A stretch of DNA of 34,550 nucleotides from Actinomycetes bacterium (GTDB taxonomy: Bacteria > Actinomycetota > Actinomycetes > Actinomycetales > Dermabacteraceae). The notes beneath the pieces are model-generated. The model saw only the letters and a list, made by a program, of their open reading frames with translations, was not told the origin of the DNA and ran no database searches. The stretch lies in the NCBI GenBank assembly GCA_023389045.1, contig JAEWEZ010000058.1:1-34550 (forward strand). The letters run 5' to 3'. The position numbers and the translations under genes are program-made. Below are positions 1-8,289 of the stretch, in pieces. Each line of letters begins with the position of its first letter. Position 1 is the stretch's first letter.

Positions 1-135
1 CCCGCCTCCCAGACCTCTTTCCGCTGCACCCGCTCCCAATGGCGAAGCGCCCGCGATCCCCGCCAGCCGATCCAGCCGATGCGCACCTCACCGCGCCACA
101 CCAAGATCCCCCGCCCACCCCGTCGGCCGATCAGA

Positions 136-141
136 GACAAT
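136..141 (+). promoter_or_regulatory. -10 box of a probable leaderless promoter
   Basis: GACAAT is followed by six bases (CGCCCC) and then the ATG at 148. No Shine-Dalgarno sequence precedes this start. The same -10/N6/start spacing recurs at five other genes in this window, which supports both the promoter and the start codon. No good -35 is visible. Confidence 0.5.
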
Positions 142-147
142 CGCCCC

Positions 148-975
148 ATGCTCCCTTTTCTCACCCACCGCGACACCCCCGCCGACTCCCCGCTCCTGCA
201 CGCGCTAACCGGGCAGGCGATCGTGCACACGCGGGTGGCACAGCGCGGCACCTGGACCGTGACCGCTCGCGGCTGGGTGCTGTACGCCCGGGGGCAAATG
301 CTCGGCGCACACGCCGTCGGGCTGCGTGACCCGCTACTGCTCGGCCGCACCGTCCACCGCACCGCTCTCGGGAACGACGGGGAACTCGCCATTCAACTCG
401 CCGGCGGGCAGGGGCCGATGATGCTGTCGATGCAGGCGCCATGGCAGCTCACGGGACCGCGCGGGGCGCTCCTGGAAGTCGACAACAAAGGCAATGTGAC
501 CAGGGAAGTTCTGCCCGGCGCCCCGATCCACGCCACCCCGGAGGCCATCGCTGCGCACCGCGCCTCGCACCCCAGCGGCATTGAGCAGCGTCTGCTGCGC
601 GCGGCGGCGCTCGAACCGGCGATCCATCCGGGGCATGTCGTGCATGTTCTCGCGCAGGCCGGGGCGCTGGACGACGGGGAGTTCGAACGACGCGGCCCGA
701 TCCTCCTCGCGCGGCTTCTCGCCCGCGGGGAGCTGCAGGCGGGTTTCATGACCGACGGGGTTTTCCGGCCGTGGAGCCTGCCGCTCGAGGAGATTGTCGA
801 GCATGTGGGGACAACGTGGCAGGCCATCGGCGGGCGTGAGCCGTCGGCGGGGATGATCGGCTGGTTCGCCATCACGCCGCGCGGTCGGGATGTTCTGGGG
901 CCGACGGGTGAGGATGCGCTAGGGCCGGGGATGTCCGGGTACGACAGCCCGGGTGTGGTGGGCCGGCGGCGGTGA
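148..975 (+). CDS. Unrecognised 275-aa protein
   Basis: I do not recognise this family. The protein has no signal peptide and no membrane segment, so it is probably cytosolic. The N-terminal half (about 1-135) looks beta-rich and compact, with alternating hydrophobic residues and Gly turns. The middle (about 150-250) looks helical with acidic patches, and the last 25 residues are Gly/Pro-rich and probably disordered. I chose the ATG at 148 over the upstream ATG at 79. Residues between the two are low-complexity Pro/Arg, and a -10-like GACAAT lies six bases before 148, as at other leaderless starts here. It stands alone: the next feature downstream is a tRNA gene on the other strand. I am confident that it is coding but cannot assign a function. 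Confidence 0.72.
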   Translation: MLPFLTHRDTPADSPLLHALTGQAIVHTRVAQRGTWTVTARGWVLYARGQMLGAHAVGLRDPLLLGRTVHRTALGNDGELAIQLAGGQGPMMLSMQAPWQLTGPRGALLEVDNKGNVTREVLPGAPIHATPEAIAAHRASHPSGIEQRLLRAAALEPAIHPGHVVHVLAQAGALDDGEFERRGPILLARLLARGELQAGFMTDGVFRPWSLPLEEIVEHVGTTWQAIGGREPSAGMIGWFAITPRGRDVLGPTGEDALGPGMSGYDSPGVVGRRR

Positions 976-1066
976 CGGCGAGGGGGCGGCGGCTATGGCG
1001 CGGGGGAGGCGGCTTTGGCACGAGGTGTGGCGGTTCTGATGCGGGCGGCGCAACACCCAACAAAGA

Positions 1067-1108
1067 ACCTGGGCCGGGCGCTCGCTTTCACGAGGCTCCG
1101 ACCCAGGT
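1067..1108 (-). terminator. Terminator downstream of tRNA-Ser
   Basis: Read on the minus strand, an imperfect inverted repeat with arms ACCTGGG and CCCAGGT, extended by GC-rich inner pairing, lies just past the tRNA 3' end. It is followed by a T-rich run (TTCTTTGTT). It fits a rho-independent terminator for the tRNA transcript. Confidence 0.6.
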
Positions 1109-1114
1109 CAGGAG

Positions 1115-1202
1115 CGGTAGCGGCGGGATTTGAACCCGCGGTACGGGGTTACCGTACACATCATTTCGAGTGATGCACCTTCGGCCGCTCGGACACGCTA
1201 CC
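1115..1202 (-). tRNA. tRNA-Ser (anticodon CGA)
   Basis: The minus strand folds as an 88-nt class II tRNA. The acceptor stem pairs GGTAGCG with CGCTACC, followed by discriminator G. The anticodon loop is CTCGAAA on an ATCA/TGAT stem. A long variable arm (GTACGG/CCGTAC type) and a T arm with GGTTCAAAT complete the fold. Anticodon CGA decodes UCG serine codons. The CCA end is not encoded. A promoter and a terminator flank it closely, so it is a single-gene transcript. Confidence 0.95.
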
Positions 1203-1209
1203 GCCGACG

Positions 1210-1239
1210 ATTTTAGCGCTGTGGCCATGATCCGTTCAA
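1210..1239 (-). promoter_or_regulatory. Promoter of tRNA-Ser
   Basis: On the minus strand, TTGAAC (1239-1234) and TAAAAT (1215-1210) are separated by 18 bases. This is the best sigma-70-type promoter in the window. Transcription would start at or within a base or two of the tRNA 5' end at 1202. Confidence 0.75.
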
Positions 1240-1510
1240 ACGAGCTGCCGCAGACGCGAGTGAGATCACGCTGATCGGGCTCCGGTTGGCCCCGTGGGGC
1301 GGGGCGCGCCATTGAGAGAGGCCTGCATGAGCCCAGTCGAGTCGGGGCGGGTGAGCGAGGCCCAGCTGCGAGCAGGTCGGGTGAGGGAAGGGCGGGTTGG
1401 GGGGAGCGGGTTGCGACTGGTTGGGCATGGCTCGGCTAGGTTCGGTTGGGTCCGGTGTGACCGGAGGGGCCTATTCGCAGCCTCCTGCTCCTGCTACTTC
1501 GCCACCCCGT
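1240..1510. other. Gene-free GC-rich stretch
   Basis: I see no credible gene here. The DNA is G-rich on the plus strand, with loose repetition of GGTTGGG-like words. Reading frames that cross it are compositional and have no recognisable protein features. A family A palindrome follows at 1511. Confidence 0.5.
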
Positions 1511-1580
1511 GACAACACGGGACGCCAGCGGCCCCAGCCGCGCATATTGCACACCTCCGACCGCTCACGTCCCCTTTTCT
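1511..1580 (+). repeat. Family A palindromic element, copy 1
   Basis: This imperfect palindrome has outer arms GGGACG and CGTCCC and a TTTT run at its right end. The core CGCATATTGCACAC is shared with copy 2 at 2739. The preceding CACCCCGTGACAA matches the flank of copy 2. It lies downstream of the leftward DUF559 gene and could form a hairpin in RNA from either strand. Confidence 0.8.
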
Positions 1581-1725
1581 CCCGCCCCTCCGCCGCAAGC
1601 CCTCCCCAGCGGCCCTCCGTCAGTCCCATACGGCCGCCTCCTCGCGCGGCGACACCCTCCATCACGACCGCGCCCAGTCGGAAGGCGAAGCTCAAATCAC
1701 CGCGCCTCCGCCCCCAGGCATCGAC

Positions 1726-2616
1726 TTAGCCAGCCTTCCGCAGGGCCGACAGGCTCACCCCTACCCTCGGCTGGGATCGGGGAGCGCGATGGATTCTGCC
1801 CCGGATCAGCGCGTCTAGTGCCGCTTTGGTCTCGTCCCACCGCAGCCACACCTGCTCCCAGGTCAGCCTCAGTACCCGGTATCCCTGCAGATGAGCCTGC
1901 AGGTCACGGTGTCGGTCGGTGTGATACCCAGTGACTGTGTCGTGGTGTGCGCTGCTGTCGCATTCGATGATGAGCTTTTCTCCCACCAGAAGATCCACGC
2001 GGCCAACGCCTTGGATATGCACCTGTTCCCGGACGGTGACGCCTTTCGCCTGAAGGTAACGGCGCACCCGCGTCTCGCTGCCAGAACCTGCCAGCGGGCT
2101 GACTCGTCCAATCCGGCGGCGAACACGTTCCGGCAGCATCTCGAGAATGTCGGCTACCTGCTGAACGGTGAGCGCACGCTTTTCCAGGGCAGATTCGAGC
2201 ATGATGGCGACGGTTTCGGCACTCACGCAATGTGCTGCGTGCTGCAGCGCGATCGGCAGGGACACCATCGGCTCATCGTCACGCCATCGGCGCAGGGCCG
2301 GACGGTGCCTGAGTACCACGCCATCGGGGGCCAGTCCGCCGCCTCGTCGCGCAATCTCGTGGATCTCCCGATGGTTCGGCGGCACCCAGAGGCCATATGC
2401 CGCGCAGGCGGTTACGCATGTGGCTCGATGGCCACGCGACAAGGGCCCGGTGACCAGGGATGACGCTGTAGGTTCCGCGTACCAGCCCTGACCGCAGCGG
2501 ACAATCTGGCCGCTGGCGATGAGAGCGTCCACGTTGCGCGGGGTGAATCCGGCTGCGCGCAGGTCTGCCGTGGACCATATTCCGAGGTGGCGCCGAAGGG
2601 CGGATCGTTCGTGCAT
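1726..2616 (-). CDS. AbiEi-like winged-helix / DUF559 endonuclease-fold protein
   Basis: This 296-aa protein has two parts. Residues 5-50 resemble the winged helix-turn-helix at the start of AbiEi-type antitoxin proteins (a STADLRAAG helix, then a GQGWYA wing). Residues 175-275 look like the DUF559/Vsr-like endonuclease fold, with E181, D208 and E219-C-D spaced like a PD-(D/E)xK nuclease and a hydrophobic RVLRLTWEQVW strand after them. Such proteins are common and mostly uncharacterised in actinobacteria. Members are labelled type IV antitoxin-like, but I see no toxin partner here. I chose the ATG at 2616 because upstream sequence is low quality as protein and overlaps a repeat, and GGTGGA lies just before it. 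The gene sits alone between family A copies 1 and 2. Confidence 0.82.
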   Translation of the reverse strand: MHERSALRRHLGIWSTADLRAAGFTPRNVDALIASGQIVRCGQGWYAEPTASSLVTGPLSRGHRATCVTACAAYGLWVPPNHREIHEIARRGGGLAPDGVVLRHRPALRRWRDDEPMVSLPIALQHAAHCVSAETVAIMLESALEKRALTVQQVADILEMLPERVRRRIGRVSPLAGSGSETRVRRYLQAKGVTVREQVHIQGVGRVDLLVGEKLIIECDSSAHHDTVTGYHTDRHRDLQAHLQGYRVLRLTWEQVWLRWDETKAALDALIRGRIHRAPRSQPRVGVSLSALRKAG

Positions 2617-2738
2617 GAGGTCCACCGTTGCCCAGATACGCGCGGTGTGGGGCGCGCTGTGGATTCCGCGCATTGGGGAGGGGTCGCGGATGCGCTCCCG
2701 GTAAGCCGCGCTTCCGCATCGCACCGTCAGCACCCCGC

Positions 2739-2808
2739 GACAAAAGGGGACGCCAGCGACCACAGCCACGCATATTGCACACCTCGAACCGCCTGCGTCC
2801 CCTTTTCT
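2739..2808 (+). repeat. Family A palindromic element, copy 2
   Basis: This is the most symmetrical copy. Twelve bases, AAAAGGGGACGC, are exactly complementary to GCGTCCCCTTTT at the other end, enclosing about 42 bases. Because both ends carry A/T runs, either strand could give a terminator-like hairpin. It lies between the divergent DUF559 and phoX genes, where a terminator would be unexpected. Confidence 0.85.
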
Positions 2809-2929
2809 CACGCACCCCACTAATCACCGCCCATGCCCGCCCCGCTCGGCCCGTTGCCCCCGCCCCGCACGCCCCGTCGCACTCCATCCCCTGCCCCGCC
2901 CCACCCCGAATCTGACACCACGCCAGAAA

Positions 2930-2951
2930 GTTCAACTGCTGTTCACGTTCC
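2930..2951 (+). promoter_or_regulatory. Candidate PhoP (PHO) box upstream of phoX
   Basis: Two adjacent 11-base direct repeats, GTTCAACTGCT and GTTCACGTTCC, match the actinobacterial PHO box pattern of GTTCACC-type 11-mers in tandem. They lie 87 bases before the phoX start. Control of alkaline phosphatases by PhoR-PhoP is well established in Streptomyces. Its operation here is inferred from this site. Confidence 0.65.
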
Positions 2952-3037
2952 GGCGATACGCCCGCCACACAACCAGAGCAAACTCCCGCGATGTCCGGAT
3001 GCTCCCCATGCATCGCGTTCGACCGAAGGACTGCCCC

Positions 3038-5431
3038 GTGCCCCGTTTCAACCTGCCCCTCCTCATGCAGGGTCACACCAAGGGCAAGCGCTCTGCGGTG
3101 ACCTGCGCTCTCAAGTGCGCCAGCCAGTGCGCCGGCCCCACCTGCAATAGCTCGCAGAACAGCTACTTCCGGGACGTCGTCTCCTCCGTCTTCTCCCGCC
3201 GCACCATGCTCGGCGGTTCCGCAAGCGCCGTCGCGATCGCGCTGGCCGGCACCCAGGGCGCCGTCGCCTCCCCCAACGGCACCGGCCCCGTCGCCCCCGC
3301 GAAGGGTGCTCCCCGCGGCTCGAAGCTGGAGTTCACCCCGATCGCGCCGGTGGACGCCGAGGTGGATGAGTTCATCGTCCCCGAGGGTTTCGAGCACCAC
3401 GTGGTGATCCGCTGGGGTGATCCGCTGTTCCCCGACGCCCCCGACTTCGACTGGGACGCCCAGAGCGTGGAGGCGCAGAAGCGCCAGTTCGGCTACAACA
3501 ACGACTACACCGAGATCCAGGAGATCCCGGGCACGGACGGTCTGCGCGCCGTCATGTTCGTGAACCAGGAGTACACGAACCCGAACATCATGTTCCCGCC
3601 CACCATGGGCGAGGAGGATGCGATTCGGATTTCGATGGCCGCGCAGGGTCTGAGCGTGGTGGAGCTGTCGCGTGAGAGCCGCGAGAAGCCGTACACCTAC
3701 GACCGCGAGGGCAAGCTGAACCGTCGTTTCCTGGTGGATGAGACGGAGTTCGCCTTCACCGGCCCCGCCGCCGGCTCTGACCTGCTGAAGACCGCCGCCG
3801 ATCCCGAGGGCACCTCCGCCTACGGCACCTTCGCCAACTGCTCCGGCGGCCTCACCCCGTGGGGCACGCTGCTGTCGGGCGAGGAAAACTTCCACGGCTA
3901 CTTCGTCTCCCCCGGCGACACCGACGCGGAGAAGCGCTACGGCCTGAAGAACAAGCCCTCCGTCTACGGTTTCGAGAAGATCGACCCGCGCTTCGACGCC
4001 ACCTCGGAGGACTACCGCAACGAGCCCAACCGCTTCGGCTACATCGTCGAGGTCGACCCGTGGGATCCGACCTCCACCCCGAAGAAGCACACCTCGCTGG
4101 GCCGTTTCAAGCATGAGGGCGCCAACGTGATCATCGCCGAGGACGGCCGCGTGGTCGCCTACACCGGCGACGACGAGCGCTTCGAGTACCTGTACAAGTT
4201 CGTCTCGCGCGACAAGTACATCGAGGGCGACCGCAAGCACAACATGACCCTGCTGGAGAACGGCGACCTGTACGTCGCACGCTTCACCGGCAACTCCCCG
4301 GCCGCTGAGATCGACGGTTCCGGCAAGGTTCCTGCCGACGGGAAGTTCGACGGCACCGGCGAGTGGCTGCCGCTGCTGAAGGACGGCAAGTCTGCCGTGG
4401 AGGGCATGAGCGCGGCTGAGGTGCTCGTGCACACCCGCCTCGCGGCCGACAAGGTGCAGCCCACCAAGATGGACCGTCCCGAGGACGTCGAACCCTCGCT
4501 GGTGACCCGCAAGGTGTACATGGCCTGCACGAACAACTCCAAGCGCGGCACCGAGGGCAAGGCCGCCGCCGATGAGGCCAACCCCCGCACCGAGAACCGC
4601 GACGGCCACGTGGTGGAGATGGATGAGCTGGGCGACCAGACCTCCACCGAGTTCGCCTGGAACATCCTGCTGGTGGCGGGCGATCCGAAGCAGGGCGACG
4701 CCACCTACTTCGCTGGGTTCCCGGCAGATAAGGTCTCCCCGATTTCCTGCCCGGACAACCTCGCCTTCGACTCCAAGGGCAACCTGTGGATTTCGACCGA
4801 CGGCGCGCCGTCGGGGATCGGTTACTGCGATGGTCTGTTCCGTGTCACGCTCGACGGGGATGAGCGCGGCAAGGTGGAGCAGTTCCTCTCGGTGCCGCGT
4901 GATGGCGAGACCTGCGGCCCGATCGTGCGCGATGAGGACCGTACCGCTTTCGTCTCGGTGCAGCATCCGGGTGAAGACGGTGAGTGGGGCAAGCAGCGCT
5001 CCTTCTTCCCGGATTACGACGGGAAGGGTCCGAAGCCGACGGTGGTTCAGGTGCTGCCGAAGCTGAGCGAGAAGCCGGAGCCGACGCCCGAACCGACTCC
5101 GACTCCGGATCCGACCGAGAAGCCGACCCCGGCTCCGACTCCGGATCCGACGGAGAAGCCGACCGAGAAGCCGACGGAGAAGCCGAGCGAAAAGCCGGCG
5201 CCGACCGCGCCCGGTGGTGGCGGCAACGACGGCGGTAACGGCGACGGTGACGGTGACGACCTCGCCAAGACCGGCTTCGGCCTGGCTGCCCCGGCAGCAG
5301 CGGCTGCGGCCCTACTCGGCGCCGGTGGTACCGCCCTGGCTGCGCACCGCTCGCGTAGTGCGGCAGCGTCGGCGGCTCCGGCTGCGGAGCCGGAGGCTGC
5401 AGCAGAGGATGACTCTGCCGAGCAGGCCTGA
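3038..5431 (+). CDS. phoX: PhoX-family alkaline phosphatase, Tat-exported and LAKTG-anchored
   Basis: This 797-aa DUF839/PhoX phosphatase should release phosphate from organic phosphoesters outside the cell, using Ca/Fe cofactors in characterised family members. The N-terminus carries four cysteines (23, 27, 31, 36), then SRRTMLGG (53-60), a hydrophobic stretch, and AVA at about 75-77: a Tat signal peptide. Family blocks are clear: NCSGGLTPWGTLLSGEENF, FKHEGANVI, GDDERFEYLYKFVS, ANPRTENRDGH and CPDNLAFDSKGNLWIS. After about residue 675 come a Pro/Thr/Glu/Lys stalk, a Gly/Asp linker, LAKTG (742-746) and a hydrophobic segment ending at HRSR. LAxTG is typical of class E sortase substrates. A further acidic 27-residue tail after the positive charges is unusual. 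I chose the GTG at 3038 because AAGGA lies seven bases upstream. The ATG at 2999 has no ribosome site. Confidence 0.92.
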   Translation: MPRFNLPLLMQGHTKGKRSAVTCALKCASQCAGPTCNSSQNSYFRDVVSSVFSRRTMLGGSASAVAIALAGTQGAVASPNGTGPVAPAKGAPRGSKLEFTPIAPVDAEVDEFIVPEGFEHHVVIRWGDPLFPDAPDFDWDAQSVEAQKRQFGYNNDYTEIQEIPGTDGLRAVMFVNQEYTNPNIMFPPTMGEEDAIRISMAAQGLSVVELSRESREKPYTYDREGKLNRRFLVDETEFAFTGPAAGSDLLKTAADPEGTSAYGTFANCSGGLTPWGTLLSGEENFHGYFVSPGDTDAEKRYGLKNKPSVYGFEKIDPRFDATSEDYRNEPNRFGYIVEVDPWDPTSTPKKHTSLGRFKHEGANVIIAEDGRVVAYTGDDERFEYLYKFVSRDKYIEGDRKHNMTLLENGDLYVARFTGNSPAAEIDGSGKVPADGKFDGTGEWLPLLKDGKSAVEGMSAAEVLVHTRLAADKVQPTKMDRPEDVEPSLVTRKVYMACTNNSKRGTEGKAAADEANPRTENRDGHVVEMDELGDQTSTEFAWNILLVAGDPKQGDATYFAGFPADKVSPISCPDNLAFDSKGNLWISTDGAPSGIGYCDGLFRVTLDGDERGKVEQFLSVPRDGETCGPIVRDEDRTAFVSVQHPGEDGEWGKQRSFFPDYDGKGPKPTVVQVLPKLSEKPEPTPEPTPTPDPTEKPTPAPTPDPTEKPTEKPTEKPSEKPAPTAPGGGGNDGGNGDGDGDDLAKTGFGLAAPAAAAAALLGAGGTALAAHRSRSAAASAAPAAEPEAAAEDDSAEQA
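5071..5205 (+). repeat. Minisatellite-like repeat encoding the PhoX stalk
   Basis: Short units such as CCGACTCCG, GATCCGACCGAGAAG and CCGACGGAGAAG recur and encode PTP, DPTEKP and PTEKP repeats. The stalk probably spans the cell wall. Its length could vary between strains by slippage or recombination. Confidence 0.75.
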
Positions 5432-5449
5432 GACCTCTAGGTTCTAGCC

Positions 5450-5489
5450 CACGACGGCCGGTGGCGGTGTTTCGCCACCGGCCGTCGTG
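5450..5489 (+). terminator. Terminator hairpin after phoX
   Basis: A perfect 17-bp stem (arms starting CACGACGGCC and CGCCACCGGC) with a 6-base loop lies 19 bases after the phoX stop. There is no U-tract, as is common for high-GC actinobacterial terminators. Confidence 0.8.
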
Positions 5490-5570
5490 TGGCTGCGGTT
5501 GCCGCAGGCCTGCTGCGCCTCTGCCCTGGCGCTACGCCTGCCTTTTCCGCCGCCTGCCCGGCCGGCGCGT

Positions 5571-5640
5571 AACAAAACGGGACTCCAGCGGTCGCAGCCG
5601 TGCATAGTGCACAGCACCAGCCAGCTCCGTCCCCTTTCTC
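5571..5640 (+). repeat. Family A palindromic element, copy 3
   Basis: This copy has left end AACAAAACGGGAC, core CGTGCATAGTGCACAG (itself a palindrome) and right end GTCCCCTTT. It lies between the phoX terminator and ptrB, in the same orientation as the other copies. Confidence 0.82.
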
Positions 5641-5749
5641 GCGCGCACCGCCACACCCCACGCAGCCAGAGCCACACACGCCCCACCCCACACCGGCCCT
5701 TCCCCCGTGAATACCCCCTGAACTGCACACACCATCCACCCGCGCCCTG

Positions 5750-5755
5750 TAGGTT
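5750..5755 (+). promoter_or_regulatory. -10 box of probable leaderless ptrB promoter
   Basis: TAGGTT is followed by CTCCCC and then the ptrB ATG at 5762. No Shine-Dalgarno sequence is present, so the transcript probably starts at the AUG. Confidence 0.55.
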
Positions 5756-5761
5756 CTCCCC

Positions 5762-7912
5762 ATGACAACAACCGTTCCTGCCGCACCCCGACCCCCGCAT
5801 CGCCCCGTTGAACGCACCACCCACGGCGACACCGTCGTGGATCCCTACGAGTGGATGCGCGAGAAGGAAAACCCTGAGGTCATCGCCCATCTCGAAGCGG
5901 AGAACGCCTACGCTGACGCACGCACCGCCCACCTCACCGACCTGCGCGGCCAACTGGTGGAAGAGTTCAAGAGCCACACCCAGGAAACCGATCTGTCGGT
6001 GCCGGTGCGCCGCGGCGACTGGTGGTACATCGTGCGCACCACCGAGGGCCACGACTACCCGGCCTACACCCGCGTCAAGGATTCGGACACCCTCCCCCGC
6101 ACCAGCGGTGGCGTCCCGGATATTCAGCCGGGAACCCTGCTCGATGGCGAAGAGGTCCTGCTGGATGCGCAGGCAGAGGCCGAGGGCAAGGAGTTCTACT
6201 CGCTTGGCGATTTCCGCCCGTCGCCGCGCCATGACCTGCTCGCCTTCGCCGAGGACGTCACCGGTGGTGAGCGGTACACGGTGCGCATTAAGGATCTGGC
6301 CAGCGGAGAGATCATCGACGATGCGGTGACCGAGGTGGGCTATGGCCTCGCCTTCTCCCCCGATCAGGAATGGCTGTTCTACGCGCGGGTCAATGATGCC
6401 TGGCGTCAGCACCAGATCTGGCGTCACCGCATCGGTGCCGACCCCGCCACCGATGAGCTCGTCTACGAAGAAACCGACGAGCACTTCGGCACCTGTTTCG
6501 AGGTCTCCGGCGACCACAGCACCCTGATGCTCTACTCCCAATCGAGCACCACGAGCGAGTGGTGGATGCTGGATCTGTCCGACCCGACCGGGCCGCTGCG
6601 CCCCACCGCAGGCCGTCGCCACGGGGTGACCTACCACCTCGAACACGCCGGCGATCACCTGCTCGTGGTGCATAACGACGGCTGCGTCGGCTTCGCACTC
6701 GCTGCCGCGCACCTGGACAACCCCGCGGAGTGGACCCCTCTGCTGCAGCCCGCGAAGGGTGAACGCTTCGAGGCGATCACAGCCTTTGCCGGGGCCGCGG
6801 CCCTCAGCCTGCGCTCCGGCGGGCTCCCCACCGTGCGCGTCTTCCAGCGCACTGATGCTGCCGTGGAAGACCTCACCGCGGTGTGGGATCTGGCCTCCGC
6901 CCGCGACCTCGGGCATGGCGGCGAGTTGGATGCGGTGGAGCTCGGCGAAAACCGCAACTGGGAGCAGACCACTCTCCGCTACGAGCTGACCAGCCTGCTG
7001 ACCCCGCTGACCATCGCGGAGGTGCCGCTGACCGGCGGCGAGCCGACGATCCTGCGCCGCAGCCCCGTCCCGAACTACGACCCCTCGCTGTACGTGGAAA
7101 AGCGCCTGTGGGCCACCGCCCCCGACGGCACTCAGGTGCCGATTTCGCTGGCTGCCCGTAAGGAGGTGCAGGCCGATGGCAGCAACCCGGGCTACCTGTA
7201 CGGCTACGGCTCCTATGAGGTGTCGGTGGATCCGTCCTTCGTACCGACGCGTCTGTCGCTGCTGGATCGCGGGGTCGTGATCGCGATCGCGCATATCCGC
7301 GGCGGTGGTGACATGGGTCGCGAGTGGTACGAGCAGGGGCGTCTGCTGCACAAGAAGAACACCTTCAGCGACTTCGTGGCCTGCGCGCAGTACCTCATCG
7401 ACGAAGGTTGGGTGGCGCAGGGCCGGCTCTCGGCGGAGGGGCGTTCCGCCGGTGGCCTGCTGATGGGTGCGGTGGCGAACCTGGCACCGCAGACTTTCCG
7501 CGCGATCATGGCGGGCGTGCCATTCGTGGATGCACTCACCACCATCCTTGATCCCTCGCTGCCGCTGACCGTGGGCGAATGGGAAGAGTGGGGCAACCCG
7601 GTGGAGTCGGAGGAGGTGTACCGCTATATGAAGGAGTACACCCCCTACGAGAACATCCGTGCCGAGGAGTACCCGGCGATCTTCGCCTCGACCTCGCTGA
7701 ACGACATCCGCGTGTTCTATGTGGAGCCGGCGAAGTGGATTGCGCGGCTGCGGGAGACCGTGACGAGCGATCAGAATGAGCGTCCGATCGTGTTCCGCTG
7801 CGAGATGGTGGCCGGTCACGGTGGCCGCTCCGGGCGGTACGCGAAGTGGGAGCAGCGGGCCGATGAGCTGGCCTGGCTGCTGGATCAGATCGGGGCAACC
7901 GAGCTGATCTGA
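5762..7912 (+). CDS. ptrB: Oligopeptidase B (prolyl oligopeptidase family S9A)
   Basis: This 716-aa cytosolic serine peptidase should cleave short peptides after Arg or Lys. The N-terminal stretch with DPYEWMREKENPEVIAHL and the DYPAYTRV block are typical of the beta-propeller part of the family. The C-terminal alpha/beta hydrolase domain (about 440-716) contains the nucleophile in EGRSAGGLLMG (S562), the acid in SLNDIRVFY (D648) and the histidine in AGHGGRSGRY (H686). Length matches the family. There is no signal peptide. The ATG at 5762 follows a TAGGTT box by six bases, suggesting a leaderless mRNA. It stands alone, with a strong hairpin 31 bases after the stop. Confidence 0.93.
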   Translation: MTTTVPAAPRPPHRPVERTTHGDTVVDPYEWMREKENPEVIAHLEAENAYADARTAHLTDLRGQLVEEFKSHTQETDLSVPVRRGDWWYIVRTTEGHDYPAYTRVKDSDTLPRTSGGVPDIQPGTLLDGEEVLLDAQAEAEGKEFYSLGDFRPSPRHDLLAFAEDVTGGERYTVRIKDLASGEIIDDAVTEVGYGLAFSPDQEWLFYARVNDAWRQHQIWRHRIGADPATDELVYEETDEHFGTCFEVSGDHSTLMLYSQSSTTSEWWMLDLSDPTGPLRPTAGRRHGVTYHLEHAGDHLLVVHNDGCVGFALAAAHLDNPAEWTPLLQPAKGERFEAITAFAGAAALSLRSGGLPTVRVFQRTDAAVEDLTAVWDLASARDLGHGGELDAVELGENRNWEQTTLRYELTSLLTPLTIAEVPLTGGEPTILRRSPVPNYDPSLYVEKRLWATAPDGTQVPISLAARKEVQADGSNPGYLYGYGSYEVSVDPSFVPTRLSLLDRGVVIAIAHIRGGGDMGREWYEQGRLLHKKNTFSDFVACAQYLIDEGWVAQGRLSAEGRSAGGLLMGAVANLAPQTFRAIMAGVPFVDALTTILDPSLPLTVGEWEEWGNPVESEEVYRYMKEYTPYENIRAEEYPAIFASTSLNDIRVFYVEPAKWIARLRETVTSDQNERPIVFRCEMVAGHGGRSGRYAKWEQRADELAWLLDQIGATELI

Positions 7913-8021
7913 TCGCTCGCTGAGCTGGCGATCTGTGCCAAGCGGCCCGGGCCTGGTCATCGCGACCAGGCCCGGGCCTGCTTCATATCCTTTCGCACAG
8001 GCCTCGTAGGCCCGCAGGCCC
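7904..8021 (+). repeat. 118-bp direct repeat, copy 1 (includes the ptrB stop codon)
   Basis: This segment starts inside the last codons of ptrB (CTGATCTGA) and matches 11653-11770 base for base without gaps, with about five mismatches by eye. It contains a terminator hairpin. A family A element follows at nearly the same distance in both places (8086 and 11833). Confidence 0.9.
7944..7978 (+). terminator. Terminator hairpin after ptrB
   Basis: A perfect 15-bp stem, GGCCCGGGCCTGGTC pairing with GACCAGGCCCGGGCC, has a 5-base loop and no clear U-tract. It is nested in the 118-bp repeat. Confidence 0.8.
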
Positions 8022-8085
8022 CCTTCACACGCCCGACCGAGCATCACCTCAGCCCCCGCTCGGGCACGACGTGAAGCCGAGCCCG

Positions 8086-8156
8086 TTTTTATCCGGGACT
8101 GCAGCGGCCCGAGCCGTGCACTATGCACAGCTACAGCCGCTGGCATCCCCTTTTGT
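8086..8156 (+). repeat. Family A palindromic element, copy 4
   Basis: TTTTTATCCGGGACTGCAGC at the left pairs imperfectly with GCCGCTGGCATCCCC at the right, around a GTGCACTATGCAC inner palindrome. Unlike copies 1-3, the left end is TTTTTAT rather than an A run. It is nearly identical to copy 5, and the identity continues rightward through GCGCGCACCGAAGTACCCC. Confidence 0.85.
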
Positions 8157-8289
8157 TGCGCGCACCGAAGTACCCCGCCGCCACGCCCGACTCACTCGGC
8201 CCGCGCCCCACCAGCCGCCCCCGCCGCGCGCCCACCACCCCCGCCTCGCCCCGGCCCTTCGCCACCCCGCCCCCAAGGTGCCGCCAACA

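Noticed and set aside
1115..1202. The tRNA-Ser as an integration site for a mobile element
   Set aside because: I found no integrase gene and no second copy of the tRNA 3' end in the window.
2279..4966. An 895-codon open frame on the minus strand across phoX
   Set aside because: It mirrors the phoX reading frame and reflects GC codon bias. Its protein is a run of His/Val/Leu/Gly without domain structure, and phoX on the other strand has clear family motifs.
5444..8146. A 900-codon open frame on the minus strand across ptrB
   Set aside because: It is the antisense shadow of the oligopeptidase B gene, with no recognisable domain and no plausible start region.
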